Part shown: positions 1 through 8,285 of the stretch, piece by piece | How the letters are laid out: each line of letters opens with the position of its first letter | How positions within the stretch are numbered: position 1 is the stretch's first letter | Source of the DNA: Paeniglutamicibacter psychrophenolicus | GTDB taxonomy: Bacteria > Actinomycetota > Actinomycetes > Actinomycetales > Micrococcaceae | DNA: 64,000 bases | NCBI RefSeq assembly: GCF_017876575.1 | Contig: NZ_JAGIOE010000001.1 | Coordinates: 3,328,443 to 3,392,442 of the forward strand | Reading direction: 5' to 3' | Notes under the pieces: model-generated | What the model was told of the DNA's origin: nothing | The model's database searches: none | What the model saw: only the letters and a program-made list of their open reading frames with translations | Translations under genes and position numbers: made by a program

Positions 1-45
1 AGCCCGGGGGGCTGCCGCGCAATACCACTCTCCCGCCGTGTGCCC

Positions 46-840
46 TCAGGCCTTGCACGCGATGACGATGTGGCCCTGCAGCGGTGCGGCCACGGAGCCG
101 TCCGAGGCCGTGAACGGCGCCAGCACACGCGCGGCACCGAAACGCAGCGAGGCGTATTGTTCCTCGTCGAGCCGGTCGGCCAGCGGTGTGCTTTCCACCT
201 CAACAACGACGAATTGCTCGGCGGAGGCATTATTGGCCGTTCCGACGTGCGTCCGCGTGCCCGTGACTGCCAGCCCTGCTGATTCGAACAGCTGCCTGAG
301 CCGTTCGAGGTCGCCGCAGGAAAAGTAGGCACCCAGCAGGGACATTGCATCGGCATCCGCATGCCGCGATGCCAGCTCCACGAAGGGGCCATAGACGGGT
401 TGCTCCTCCAGCCGGCCTGGCACCACAACAGCGAGGCTCCCGCCGTCGGCCGTCACCCTGGCCATCTCACGCAGGGCGGCTGTCGGGTCGGGGAAGAACA
501 TCAGGGCCATTTGGCACAGCACCTTGTCGAAGGCGCGGTCGGGAAATGGCAAGGCCCCCGCGTCCGCCTGCCCCCACGACAACTCCGGCCGCACACGTCT
601 GGCCACCTCGAGCATCGCGGGGTTGATGTCCACGCCGGTGATTTCCGCCGCCGTTGTGTCCGCGACCTTCCGGGCCACGATGCCGGTACCGCACGCCACA
701 TCGAGGACGCGCTCGCCCGGACTGATCCCGGCGTCGACAACCAGCTCTTGCGCCCATTCGGCGAAAACCGCCGGAACAAAATTTGCTTCGTAGGCCTCGG
801 CCGCGGAGACTTCCAGCTGGAACATTTCGGATGCTGACAT
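46..840 (-). CDS. Class I SAM-dependent methyltransferase
   Basis: A 264-residue protein of the Methyltransf_11/UbiE-like class, expected to be a cytosolic transferase of a methyl group from S-adenosylmethionine to a small molecule. The glycine-rich SAM loop VLDVACGTG is at residues 45-53, the acidic ribose-binding GVDINP at 69-74, and an ADAGALPFPDRAFD segment follows at the usual distance. The start at 840 was chosen because AGAAGGTGAGG lies just upstream; a longer open frame reaching 1086 has no domain in its extension and would invade the divergent regulator. The gene is divergent from the LuxR-type regulator at 965, which may control it. The substrate cannot be told from sequence. Confidence 0.85.
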   Translation of the reverse strand: MSASEMFQLEVSAAEAYEANFVPAVFAEWAQELVVDAGISPGERVLDVACGTGIVARKVADTTAAEITGVDINPAMLEVARRVRPELSWGQADAGALPFPDRAFDKVLCQMALMFFPDPTAALREMARVTADGGSLAVVVPGRLEEQPVYGPFVELASRHADADAMSLLGAYFSCGDLERLRQLFESAGLAVTGTRTHVGTANNASAEQFVVVEVESTPLADRLDEEQYASLRFGAARVLAPFTASDGSVAAPLQGHIVIACKA

Positions 841-964
841 GATCCTCACCTTCTCTTGACTCCTGCTGGTTCCAGCATGGGTCCGCCGGGGTGTCCGTTC
901 ATGGGTGTATGCCCCCCCTTTTTCGTGGGATCGGCCCGGCAGGCACCGGCAGTAGGATAGAGAG

Positions 965-2668
965 ATGGCCGCATCTGCGGAGCAACTGCTATTCGATGGG
1001 CGCGCCGCCCTCGACGACTGGGACTGGGCGCGGGCGCGGTCCCTCTTCGGGCTGGCCCTGAAGACGGAGACGAGTCCGGAAGCCACGCATGGTTTGGCGC
1101 GTGCGGTCGAATGGGCCGGCGACTTTGAAGCCGCGATCGCGCTCTACGAAGAGGCGTTTATCTTGTACCGCAGGCGCGGTGACCTGCGGCCGACGGCCAG
1201 CATCGCGGCCCGTGAACTGAGTTTTCTCTACGCTGCCGTGTACGCGAACTCGGCTGCCTCCGACGGCTGGCTGGCAAGGGCGGCCAGCCTCGCCGGGGCC
1301 GCCGGGGAGTGCGCCGAAACCGGCTGGGTCCATCTTGCCGAATGCCTCGCCACGGACAATCCGGAACTCATAGGGTTCCATGCCGCCGCCGCCACGGATC
1401 TGGGGCGACGACTCGGGGATGCGGACCTTGAATTCTGCGCAATCGGCTACAACGGCCTCTCGCTGGTGCTGTCGGGCAGGATCGCCGAGGGCATGCGGCA
1501 CATCGATGAGGCTGCAGCCGCGGCCACCAGCGGCGAAGTCCGGGATTACCAAGCCGTTGGCGAGATCTATTGCAAGATGCTGCTCTGCTCGGAGTTGACT
1601 CTCGACGTGATACGGGCCCGGCAGTGGATGGACGTGGCTGCCGGTTTTGGCCACCGTGCCAACGCGGCTTGGGTGCCGGCGATCTGCGGCATGCACTACG
1701 GCGGGCTCCTCACGGCGGCCGGGCATTGGAGCGAGGCGGCGAACCGCCTGGAGACGTCCATTCAGGATTACAACGGCGGCTTCCGGGCGTCGCGCTCCGG
1801 TGCCGTTGTACGGCTGGCCGATTTGCGCCTGCGCCAAGGCCGAATGGCTGAGGCGGAACGGCTATTGCAGGGCCATGAAGCAGATTCACACGCAGTCCGG
1901 CCCATGGCGCGGTTGCAACTGGCCAATGGGGAATCCGCATCCGCGGCAGGCGCCCTGTGCCGCCATTTGGCTACCGTCGGCCCGTCGGTTCTCCGCGCCC
2001 CGGAACTGGCGTTGCTGGTCGAAGCGCATTTGGCGGCAGGGGAGCCGGGTCTTGCTGCCGGACTGGGCAGGGAACTGGCCGCCTTGGCGACGGCCACGGG
2101 ACTGCCGCAGTACCGGGCACTGGCCGAGTACTCGCTGGATACTTGTGCTGCTGCCGCCGGTGAACCCGGTGCGCAGACCCATCTGGAAGCGGCACTGGCC
2201 GGATTCGACGCAGCACACCTGCCTTGGGAGAAGGCACGCAGCCGCCTTGCGCTCGCCCAGTCAATGGCCGCCGAACCCGAGCCTGCCGCAGCCGTTGCAC
2301 GTGCCGCGCTGAGGGAATTCGAGCAGCTCGGTGCGGCCCACGACGCCGACGCCGCGGCCCGGCTTCTGCGTCGACTCGGCGACCGCTCGCGGATGGTCCC
2401 CCGCCTCGGGGGCAGGCTCACCGCACGGGAGTCGGAGGTCCTGAAACTTGTCGCGGAAGGATGGTCCAACGGCAGGATTGCGGCACACCTTTTCATCAGC
2501 AAACGGACCGTGGAACATCACGTGGGGAATATTCTTGCCAAGCTTGGGCACACCACGCGCGCCGAGGCACAGGCGTATGCGGCGCGCCAGGGCATGGACC
2601 CGGGAGCGGCAGGAGCAGCGCGCATGAGACACCCAGCGGACCGAAAACCCCCTTCCTCGCCCACTTAA
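965..2668 (+). CDS. LuxR-family transcriptional regulator with TPR-like N-terminal region
   Basis: A 567-residue regulator. About 480 residues of Ala-rich helical, tetratricopeptide-like sequence precede a C-terminal LuxR/GerE helix-turn-helix (about residues 484-530) that begins LTARESEVLKLVAEGW and carries the recognition segment ISKRTVEHHVGNILAKLG. It lacks the N-terminal NTPase domain of full MalT/LAL regulators, so it resembles only the TPR and DNA-binding half of that family. The start has an AGGATAGAG-type ribosome site immediately upstream. It is transcribed away from the methyltransferase at 840, with 124 bp of shared promoter space, so autoregulation and control of that neighbour is a reasonable inference. 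Confidence 0.85.
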   Translation: MAASAEQLLFDGRAALDDWDWARARSLFGLALKTETSPEATHGLARAVEWAGDFEAAIALYEEAFILYRRRGDLRPTASIAARELSFLYAAVYANSAASDGWLARAASLAGAAGECAETGWVHLAECLATDNPELIGFHAAAATDLGRRLGDADLEFCAIGYNGLSLVLSGRIAEGMRHIDEAAAAATSGEVRDYQAVGEIYCKMLLCSELTLDVIRARQWMDVAAGFGHRANAAWVPAICGMHYGGLLTAAGHWSEAANRLETSIQDYNGGFRASRSGAVVRLADLRLRQGRMAEAERLLQGHEADSHAVRPMARLQLANGESASAAGALCRHLATVGPSVLRAPELALLVEAHLAAGEPGLAAGLGRELAALATATGLPQYRALAEYSLDTCAAAAGEPGAQTHLEAALAGFDAAHLPWEKARSRLALAQSMAAEPEPAAAVARAALREFEQLGAAHDADAAARLLRRLGDRSRMVPRLGGRLTARESEVLKLVAEGWSNGRIAAHLFISKRTVEHHVGNILAKLGHTTRAEAQAYAARQGMDPGAAGAARMRHPADRKPPSSPT

Positions 2669-2883
2669 GTGCCAGGGGCTCTTCAAGCTTCGATCGGCGA
2701 CCGGCCTTTCCCGGTTCTAGATTTCGTGGCGCAGGGCCAGGTTGCTACCGGGTGGGCAGCGGGTCTCGGCGCCGGCCAGTTCACAGACCGCGTCACAACT
2801 GCGTGATGCGTATACGGACCGGGGTTTCCGGCGGCATCCGGACCCGTGGTGGTCGGCTTGGTGATGGCAAGCTCCCGCATTGA
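2669..2883. other. Intergenic stretch without recognised gene
   Basis: Between the LuxR-type regulator and the glycosyltransferase remnant. Reading both strands gives only short Arg/Pro-rich frames with no family resemblance. It may hold the 5' part of the decayed glycosyltransferase gene, but I see no alignable segment. Confidence 0.4.
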
Positions 2884-3260
2884 CTTTGGCTTCGACCGGA
2901 ACCCGCTTCGGAAGCAACGATTCAGCGTGTTGCTGGGGCACGGATCCGGTGGCCCACGTATGTCGCCCGGATTGGCCGGGGCGCCGAACGCTTCGGAGAC
3001 GGCCACGATCTCATGATCCTCACGAGCAACTACGGCGAGGCGGGCACCACGCGCTGCTTTTCCTGGACCCCCACAACCGACGGCGGACGGTGTCATCGTT
3101 GTCGCGGCACGCTGGCCCAGGTGTCTCACTTCGACGAGAACTGCACGATCGTGGTTCGATGGGGCAACGACGGGGGCGGGAACGAGGAAGAGGGTCGGTC
3201 CGCCTCGGCCGCCTCGAGGAATGGGAAACCATCTGGCCCGCACTCAAACACCTCCACTGA
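2884..3260 (+). pseudogene. Remnant of PMT/ArnT-like glycosyltransferase (C-terminal part)
   Basis: Fragments of the C-terminal extracytoplasmic region typical of actinobacterial ArnT/PMT-like (GT39/GT83-type) glycosyltransferases occur in the right order but in shifting frames. One frame reads RIRWPTYVARI, then DLMILTSNYGEAG near 3007-3045. A second frame then reads WGPPQPTADGVIVVAARW around 3063-3115. The first frame resumes with CTIVVRWGNDGGGNEEEG near 3140-3195, and a third ends with RLEEWETIWPALKHLH before a stop at 3260. In intact relatives these are the TxNYGEAG, WGPP, DNEExG and WPxLRH(L) elements of one protein. At least three frameshifts and absence of the membrane N-terminus show it is dead. 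The family assignment rests on remembered motif order, not a search. Confidence 0.65.
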
Positions 3261-3399
3261 TGCGTTGTCACCCGTGGTCCCCACCTGCCGGGGGCGCGAA
3301 CGGCCGGCGAGGAGCTCGTCGCTGGCGTCGTCACGGGACCCGGCTCGCGGGCACGGTGTCCGGCTTCCACGAAACGTTTGGCCCGGGGCCACCGAGGGG

Positions 3400-4425
3400 T
3401 CAGCTCGAGCTGCGACGCTTCCGTCGCGGGGAACCGGCTTCGGCGGCCCGGGCGGCCAACACCGCGTGGGCGGTCTCCAGGATCGATTCGGCGGCCGGCC
3501 GGAACACGACTCCGAGCTCGCGTTCGGCCTTGGACGCGTCGCAGCGCGGGCAGTTCAACGCCGTCCACACACCCTGGTAGTTCACCGGCAGGCGCACCGG
3601 GAGGATCGACTGCACCCGGTCGGCCAGGCGCGCCATCGCCAGCAGCGGCTTGGCCGGCATGCTTCCGCGCGGCGGACGCCGCCCGGCGGCCTGCGCGACG
3701 ATGCCCTGGATATCGCGCATCGACACCAGCTCACCGGTGGCCAGGTAGCGGCGCGGGCCGCGGGCGGGGACCAGGCAGGCGGCGACGGCCGCGGCCACGT
3801 CCCGGACGTCGACCACCGGAACCCTCCCCGGGATCCCCATCGGCATCTGGCCGCCCAGGATCCAGCGCGCAAACAGCGTCGACTCGCCCGACGCCGGATC
3901 GCCCGGCCCCCACACCATCCCCGGCTGGATGATCGTCACCGGCGCGCCGGCGGCCTGGTGGGCACGCGCGATATCCTCCGACCGCGCCTTGGACAGGGCA
4001 TAGGCGGTGGGCGGCCGGCCCACCGGGGAGTCCGCGGTGATCTCCGGCGCACCCGGGAGCAATGCCGCGTAGGAGGAAATGTGGATGATAGGGTCGAGCC
4101 CGCGCTGGACCGCCTTGCCCAGCACCAGCTCGGTGCCTCGCACGTTCTGCGCCAACACGTTCGCGGCCCGGCGGGGGTCAAGGGTGTACGAGGCCGCGGC
4201 GTGGACGACCGCGTCGCATCCCGCCACGGCGCGCTCGACATCCTCTTCGATGGTGGTGTCGGCCTCGACGGGCTCGACCTCTTCGAAGCAGCCGCGCAAC
4301 TGCAGGGCGTGGCGGATTCGGGCGAGAGATCGTGCGGCAGCGCGCACTTCATGGCCATCACGGACCAATGCCTCCGCCATGTGCGAGCCGAGGAATCCGC
4401 TTGCCCCGGTGACCAAGACCTTCAT
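3400..4425 (-). CDS. NAD(P)-dependent epimerase/dehydratase (extended SDR)
   Basis: A 341-residue extended short-chain dehydrogenase/reductase. The nucleotide-binding TGASGFLG is at residues 6-13, the AAASY segment follows the fourth strand, the active-site serine lies in HISSYAALLPG, and the catalytic YALSK is at 142-146. PGMVWGPGDP and VVDVRDVAAA are typical of NAD-dependent epimerase/dehydratases acting on sugar nucleotides or related carbonyls. The start at 4425 is preceded by GAAGGAGATGG; the open frame continues to 4506 without domain content. The C-terminus is basic (RRKRRSSS). Neighbours give no clear substrate. Confidence 0.82.
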   Translation of the reverse strand: MKVLVTGASGFLGSHMAEALVRDGHEVRAAARSLARIRHALQLRGCFEEVEPVEADTTIEEDVERAVAGCDAVVHAAASYTLDPRRAANVLAQNVRGTELVLGKAVQRGLDPIIHISSYAALLPGAPEITADSPVGRPPTAYALSKARSEDIARAHQAAGAPVTIIQPGMVWGPGDPASGESTLFARWILGGQMPMGIPGRVPVVDVRDVAAAVAACLVPARGPRRYLATGELVSMRDIQGIVAQAAGRRPPRGSMPAKPLLAMARLADRVQSILPVRLPVNYQGVWTALNCPRCDASKAERELGVVFRPAAESILETAHAVLAARAAEAGSPRRKRRSSS

Positions 4426-4628
4426 ATCGATCCATCTCCTTCGCTGGTTCCCGGAGCCTCGATGACCATGCATGGTTCGCCGCGGGGTTCGATGTGTGAC
4501 CTTCACGTTGCCATTTCAAGAGTACTTATGTGCCAGCGGCAGGCATAGGTCATGGACGAATCGCAACCGGCGGCCTGCCCCGGCAGGCGGACCGCCGCTC
4601 GTTCACCAAAACGCGAAAACGAGCCGGA

Positions 4629-5945
4629 TTAGGCGCGGGTCCGGGCGACCTCGCGCACACAGAAGAACGCGACGACCAGGATGAAGCCCAGGCACAGGTA
4701 GCCGAGGCCGGCGAAGCCCAGCGTGGCCAGCAGCACCCCGGAGCCGGCGGCACCCAGCGCCCCGGCCGCCCCCATGAGGGTGTCGGAGACGCCCTGGACC
4801 AGCACGCGGCGCGGACGGTCCACCCGCTCTGCCAGGAACGCCGAGCCGGAGACCGTCGACATCGACCAGCCCAGGCCCAGCAGCACCAGTGCGACAGTGA
4901 CCGCGGAGCGGGATTCGGCACCGATGCCTGCGACCAGCACGGCCGCCACCAGCACCATCATGCCCGCCAGCATCATCCGCGGCTGGCCGATCCGATCCGC
5001 CCACGCCCCGATGAACGGGGAGAGCGCGTACATGCCGGCGATGTGCAGGGAGATGACGAAGCCGATGACGATCAGGATGTCGGCGCTGCCCCCGTGCATT
5101 TCGTGCCCCGGGATGGCGGCCAGGTCCTTGAGGTGCACCGGGGTCATCGACATGACCCCGACCATCACCAGGTGGGCGACCACGATGGTGGCAATGCCCA
5201 GGGTCGCGCCCGGAGAGGCGCGCACCGCCGACAACCCGGTGGCCATCGAGCCGCGGCGCCTGCCCGTCGAGACGGGGTGCGGGGGCACGCCGTCTTCCTT
5301 TTCCCAGGCCCGGGCAAGGTCGATGGGGTCCGGGCGCAGTCCGATGTTCAGCACCAGGATGGCCAGCAGCATGCCGGCCAGGGAGAAGAGGAACGGCCCG
5401 CTCATCGGCGGCAGGCCGAATTGCCCGCCCAGCGCCGATCCCGGTCCGATGAGGTTCGGGCCGGCGACGGCGCCGATGGTGATGGCCCAGACCACCAGGC
5501 CCAGGTCGCGCCCGCGGGTGGCGTCGGCGGCCAGGTCGGTGGCGGCGAAACGGGCCTGCAGGTTCGCTGCCGAGCCCACGCCCAGCAGTGCGGCCCCGAG
5601 AAGCAGCACGGCGAAGGAGTTCGCCACGGGTGCCACCATCATGCCGATGGCACCCAGCGCGGCCAGGAGGTAGCCCAGGGACAGCGCCCTGCGGCGCCCG
5701 CGCTTCACGGCCAGGGCTGCCAGCGGCAGCGCACTGAGTGCGCCGGCGACGGAGATCGCGGTGGTTGCCGCCCCGGCGAAGGCGTTGGAGCCGGTCAGTT
5801 CCACGGCCATGAGCGATCCGATGGCCAGACCGGCGCCGTTGCCCACGCCGGAAAGCAGCTGGGAGACCGAGAGCGTGGCCACGGTGCGGCGTTGGGCGCG
5901 CACCCGTTGGGGCGCGGGGTGGATGGAGGTCGGGGTTGTGTTCAC
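4629..5945 (-). CDS. MFS transporter
   Basis: A 438-residue integral membrane protein with about twelve hydrophobic segments in two halves separated by a charged loop rich in Arg and Gly (…STGRRRGSM…, about residues 210-220). The first half carries the loop KRGRRRALSLGYLLAALGAI, the signature Arg-rich loop of major facilitator drug/proton antiporters. It probably exports small molecules in the cytoplasmic membrane. The start is GTG at 5945, the first plausible codon before the conserved first helix. It stands alone between the SDR gene and the TerC gene on the same strand; a hairpin at 5985-6020 separates it from TerC. Confidence 0.8.
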   Translation of the reverse strand: MNTTPTSIHPAPQRVRAQRRTVATLSVSQLLSGVGNGAGLAIGSLMAVELTGSNAFAGAATTAISVAGALSALPLAALAVKRGRRRALSLGYLLAALGAIGMMVAPVANSFAVLLLGAALLGVGSAANLQARFAATDLAADATRGRDLGLVVWAITIGAVAGPNLIGPGSALGGQFGLPPMSGPFLFSLAGMLLAILVLNIGLRPDPIDLARAWEKEDGVPPHPVSTGRRRGSMATGLSAVRASPGATLGIATIVVAHLVMVGVMSMTPVHLKDLAAIPGHEMHGGSADILIVIGFVISLHIAGMYALSPFIGAWADRIGQPRMMLAGMMVLVAAVLVAGIGAESRSAVTVALVLLGLGWSMSTVSGSAFLAERVDRPRRVLVQGVSDTLMGAAGALGAAGSGVLLATLGFAGLGYLCLGFILVVAFFCVREVARTRA

Positions 5946-5984
5946 CCGCCCAGCCTAGCAACGCCGCGGCCTTTAACGAGGCTC

Positions 5985-6020
5985 GGGGCCCGTCGTCCGA
6001 AACAACGGAAGACGGACCCC
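5985..6020 (-). terminator. Imperfect hairpin between terC-like and MFS genes
   Basis: The inverted repeat consists of three stacked 4-bp blocks (GGGG/CCCC, CGTC/GACG, TCCG/CGGA) around an AAACAA loop. It sits 29 bp after the TerC stop codon. There is no good T-run, so an intrinsic terminator is likely but not certain. Confidence 0.45.
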
Positions 6021-6048
6021 GGGCGGGTGCGGCGTGGGAGGGGCGAGG

Positions 6049-7077
6049 TTACTCGCTGTCCTTCTTGGCTACCTGTTCGGCCTTGTGCTCGGCGGCGGCG
6101 CGGCGGCCGGCCGGGGAGAGCAGCGAGGCGACGGTCGCGATGACGACCGTGCCCAGGATGACCACCAGCGAAACGGTGATGGAGAAGTCCGGGACCCAGG
6201 TGATCGGCTGGCCGCCGTTGATGAACGGGAGTTCGTTCACGTGCATGGCGTGGAAGACCAGCTTGATGCCGATGAAGGCCAGGATGATCGACAGTGCGTG
6301 CTTGAGGTAGACCAGGCGGTCCATCAGGCCACCGAGCAGGAAGTACAGCTGGCGCAGGCCCATCAGCGCGAACAGGTTCGCGGTGAAGACGATGAACGGG
6401 GACTGCGTCAGGCCGAAGATCGCCGGGATCGAGTCGACCGCGAAGAGCAGGTCGGTCATGCCGATGGTGATGAAGACCATGACCATCGGGGTGAACATGC
6501 GCTTGCCGTCGATGCTGGTGCGCAGCTTGTTGCCGTCGAACTCCTTGGAGATCGGCAGGTTCTTGGTCAGCTTGTAGACGATGCCGCTGTTGGCGCCGTC
6601 GGACTCTTCCTCGCCGTTTTCGGTGGCCTGCTTCCAGGCGGTCCACAGCAGGAACGCACCGAAGATGTAGAAGACCCACGAGTAGTTCTCGATGACTGCG
6701 GCGCCGAGGATGATGAAGATGCCGCGCAGGATCAGGGCAATGATGATGCCGAACATCAACACTTCCTGCTGGTACTTCCGCGGCACCGAGAAGCGGGCCA
6801 TGATGATGATGAAGACGAACAGGTTGTCGATACTCAGCGAGTACTCGGTGACCCAACCGGCAATGAATTGCTGGCCGATCTCCGGTCCCGCCTGCCACCA
6901 GACGACGCCGCCAAAGATCAGGGCGAGGGTGACGTAGAAACCGACCCAGAGGCCGGCTTCCTTCATCGAGGGTTCGTGTGGTTTCTTGACGACATACAGC
7001 AGGTCAAGAAGAAGAATGATGCACAATGCCGCGAGCGAGATAATCTCAAACTGCAGCGACAAGCCGTGGTTTCCCAA
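6049..7077 (-). CDS. TerC family integral membrane protein (probable Mn2+ exporter)
   Basis: A roughly 342-residue polytopic membrane protein of the TerC/Alx family. Hallmarks are the acidic helix motif EYSLSIDNLFVFIIIMARF, then GIIIALILRGIFI, and later LLFAVDSIPAIFGLTQSPFI, where the Asp residues are thought to bind metal. Family members export Mn2+ or load metal onto exoenzymes at the membrane. The start is taken as TTG at 7077, with GAAAGG seven bases upstream; the frame can also begin at TTG 7092. An upstream yybP-ykoY riboswitch supports manganese-responsive expression. The C-terminus is charged (AEHKAEQVAKKDSE). Confidence 0.88.
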   Translation of the reverse strand: MGNHGLSLQFEIISLAALCIILLLDLLYVVKKPHEPSMKEAGLWVGFYVTLALIFGGVVWWQAGPEIGQQFIAGWVTEYSLSIDNLFVFIIIMARFSVPRKYQQEVLMFGIIIALILRGIFIILGAAVIENYSWVFYIFGAFLLWTAWKQATENGEEESDGANSGIVYKLTKNLPISKEFDGNKLRTSIDGKRMFTPMVMVFITIGMTDLLFAVDSIPAIFGLTQSPFIVFTANLFALMGLRQLYFLLGGLMDRLVYLKHALSIILAFIGIKLVFHAMHVNELPFINGGQPITWVPDFSITVSLVVILGTVVIATVASLLSPAGRRAAAEHKAEQVAKKDSE

Positions 7078-7110
7078 TGTGGGGCCTTTCAAAACGGGGT
7101 ACGTGGAATT

Positions 7111-7224
7111 ACCGCAAGTCTCTCCGCCGCCCGCTCAGATCGGGGCGGCCGCTGTGCCCGGCGAGGCATCGATGCCTCGCGTGTTGACGATCACAGCACA
7201 AGTGGGATACTCCCCTACGCTTGG
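7111..7224 (-). ncRNA. yybP-ykoY (manganese) riboswitch
   Basis: On the minus strand the leader of the TerC gene contains the yybP-ykoY landmarks in order. The 5' element AGGGGAGTA lies near 7209-7217. A CGTCAACACGCGAGG strand is closed by CCTCGCCGGGC across a CATCGATG turn. A GC-rich stem follows, and the 3' element GGAGAGACTTGCGG at 7111-7124 returns to P1. This family binds Mn2+ and typically raises expression of P-type ATPase and TerC exporters when manganese is high, which fits the gene that begins 33 bp downstream. A covariance-model scan was not possible here. Confidence 0.8.
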
Positions 7225-7269
7225 AACAGTCTAACTCATCCATGTTTCAGGCTCGTGAATGACCTTCCT

Positions 7270-7509
7270 TCACCAGCCCCCATCGAAGGCCAGCAGGTCC
7301 CCCGGTTGGCAGCCAAGTTCCCGGCAGATCGCCGAAAGCGTGCTGAAGCGCACGGCCCTTGCCCGGCCGTTCTTGAGCACCGAGAGGTTCGCCACGGTGA
7401 CATCGACACGCCGGGCCAGCTCGGCCAGGCTCATGCCACGGGCCTCGAGCACCTCATCGAGCCGGATCCTGATGCCGTGCGGTTCGTCGTCCCGGTTGGC
7501 GCCACTCAT
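7270..7509 (-). CDS. XRE-family helix-turn-helix protein (YozG-like)
   Basis: A 79-residue Cro/CI-type regulator. The helix-turn-helix runs from about residue 17 to 70 with the segments LAELARRVDVTVANLSVLKNG and STLSAICRELGCQPGDLL, which is the compact YozG-like subtype. Its start codon overlaps the stop of the DUF2975 gene by four bases (ATGA), so both are translated from one mRNA. XRE/DUF2975 pairs are widespread in Gram-positive bacteria and are usually treated as autoregulated pairs; the role is unknown. Direct repeats upstream of the pair are candidate binding sites. Confidence 0.85.
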   Translation of the reverse strand: MSGANRDDEPHGIRIRLDEVLEARGMSLAELARRVDVTVANLSVLKNGRARAVRFSTLSAICRELGCQPGDLLAFDGGW

Positions 7510-8204
7510 ATGACCCGTTCCAGGTCCGAGTGCATCGCCGCGCCGCGGCGGAACACCTCGGCGAAGACGAAGATGCCGGAGCCCACCAGGAGCGGAACAA
7601 CGTTGAATTCGAAGCGGTTGACCACGAACGGTGCGATGGCGGCGTCATTGAGCACCAGCCATTGGCCCCCGGCGACCAGCAGCGCGCTGGCGGTTCCACC
7701 GGCGCCGACGAGCCAGGCGATCAACCGCAGCCGCTTCGCGTTGGCAAAGATGAAGGGACCCTGCTCTCGGCGCAGGGTGCGCACGATCCCCACCAGGATA
7801 AGCAGGATTCCAAGGGCCAGGAGCATTGCCAGCAGCTGCCCGCCCAGCAGGCCGAAACGCTGCGGGAAGTCCGGGGCAAACACGCTGACCCGGGCTTCGA
7901 AGGGGCCGGAGAATTCGCCGCGCCCGCTGGGGACGGGTTCGGCCCCGTAGGCATATAGCTCGGGTGTTGCGTGCACTTCAACGCTGTTCACCAGCCGCGC
8001 ACTGACGCTTGGCACCTCGCCCAGGAAATAGGACCCGAAGAGACGCTCGCCCACACCCCACACCCAGCCCGGAAGCATGCCCCCGAACCCCATCGAACCC
8101 AGGAGCGTGCGCAGCAACCCAAAGACTGCGACTGCTGCCACCCCGATATACAGCACGATCTCCAGCGCCAGCGCGCCCGGCCTTGCCCCGCGAAATTTCA
8201 TCAC
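7506..8204 (-). CDS. DUF2975 membrane protein
   Basis: A 232-residue protein with about four hydrophobic segments: near residues 12-35, 125-150, 165-185 and 200-222. A long extracytoplasmic loop lies between the first two, ending in an ARVSVFAPDFPQRFG region. Topology and pairing with a downstream XRE gene fit DUF2975. Two ATG codons occur in tandem at the start; an AGGGG lies just upstream. No catalytic residues are evident. A role as membrane sensor or anchor for the partner regulator is only inferred from context. Confidence 0.75.
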   Translation of the reverse strand: MMKFRGARPGALALEIVLYIGVAAVAVFGLLRTLLGSMGFGGMLPGWVWGVGERLFGSYFLGEVPSVSARLVNSVEVHATPELYAYGAEPVPSGRGEFSGPFEARVSVFAPDFPQRFGLLGGQLLAMLLALGILLILVGIVRTLRREQGPFIFANAKRLRLIAWLVGAGGTASALLVAGGQWLVLNDAAIAPFVVNRFEFNVVPLLVGSGIFVFAEVFRRGAAMHSDLERVI

Positions 8205-8210
8205 GACCCC

Positions 8211-8237
8211 TATCGATAAACGGTACTATCGATAAAC
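8211..8237. promoter_or_regulatory. Tandem TATCGATAAAC repeats upstream of DUF2975/XRE
   Basis: Two identical 11-bp copies of TATCGATAAAC lie at 8211-8221 and 8227-8237, a 16-bp period, starting 7 bp before the DUF2975 start codon. Each contains the palindrome ATCGAT. They are AT-rich in a very GC-rich setting. They may be operator sites for the XRE protein, overlapping the promoter. Confidence 0.5.
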
Positions 8238-8285
8238 AATACGGTCATGCCGCGGGCCGGGGCAAGGGGGACGGAGAACCCCTGG

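Noticed and set aside
3013-4548. 511-codon plus-strand frame
   Set aside because: Only its first part matches the glycosyltransferase remnant; the rest is antisense of the SDR gene.
6034-7950. 638-codon plus-strand frame
   Set aside because: Antisense of the TerC, XRE and DUF2975 genes; Asp/Glu/Gln/His-rich translation typical of a shadow frame.
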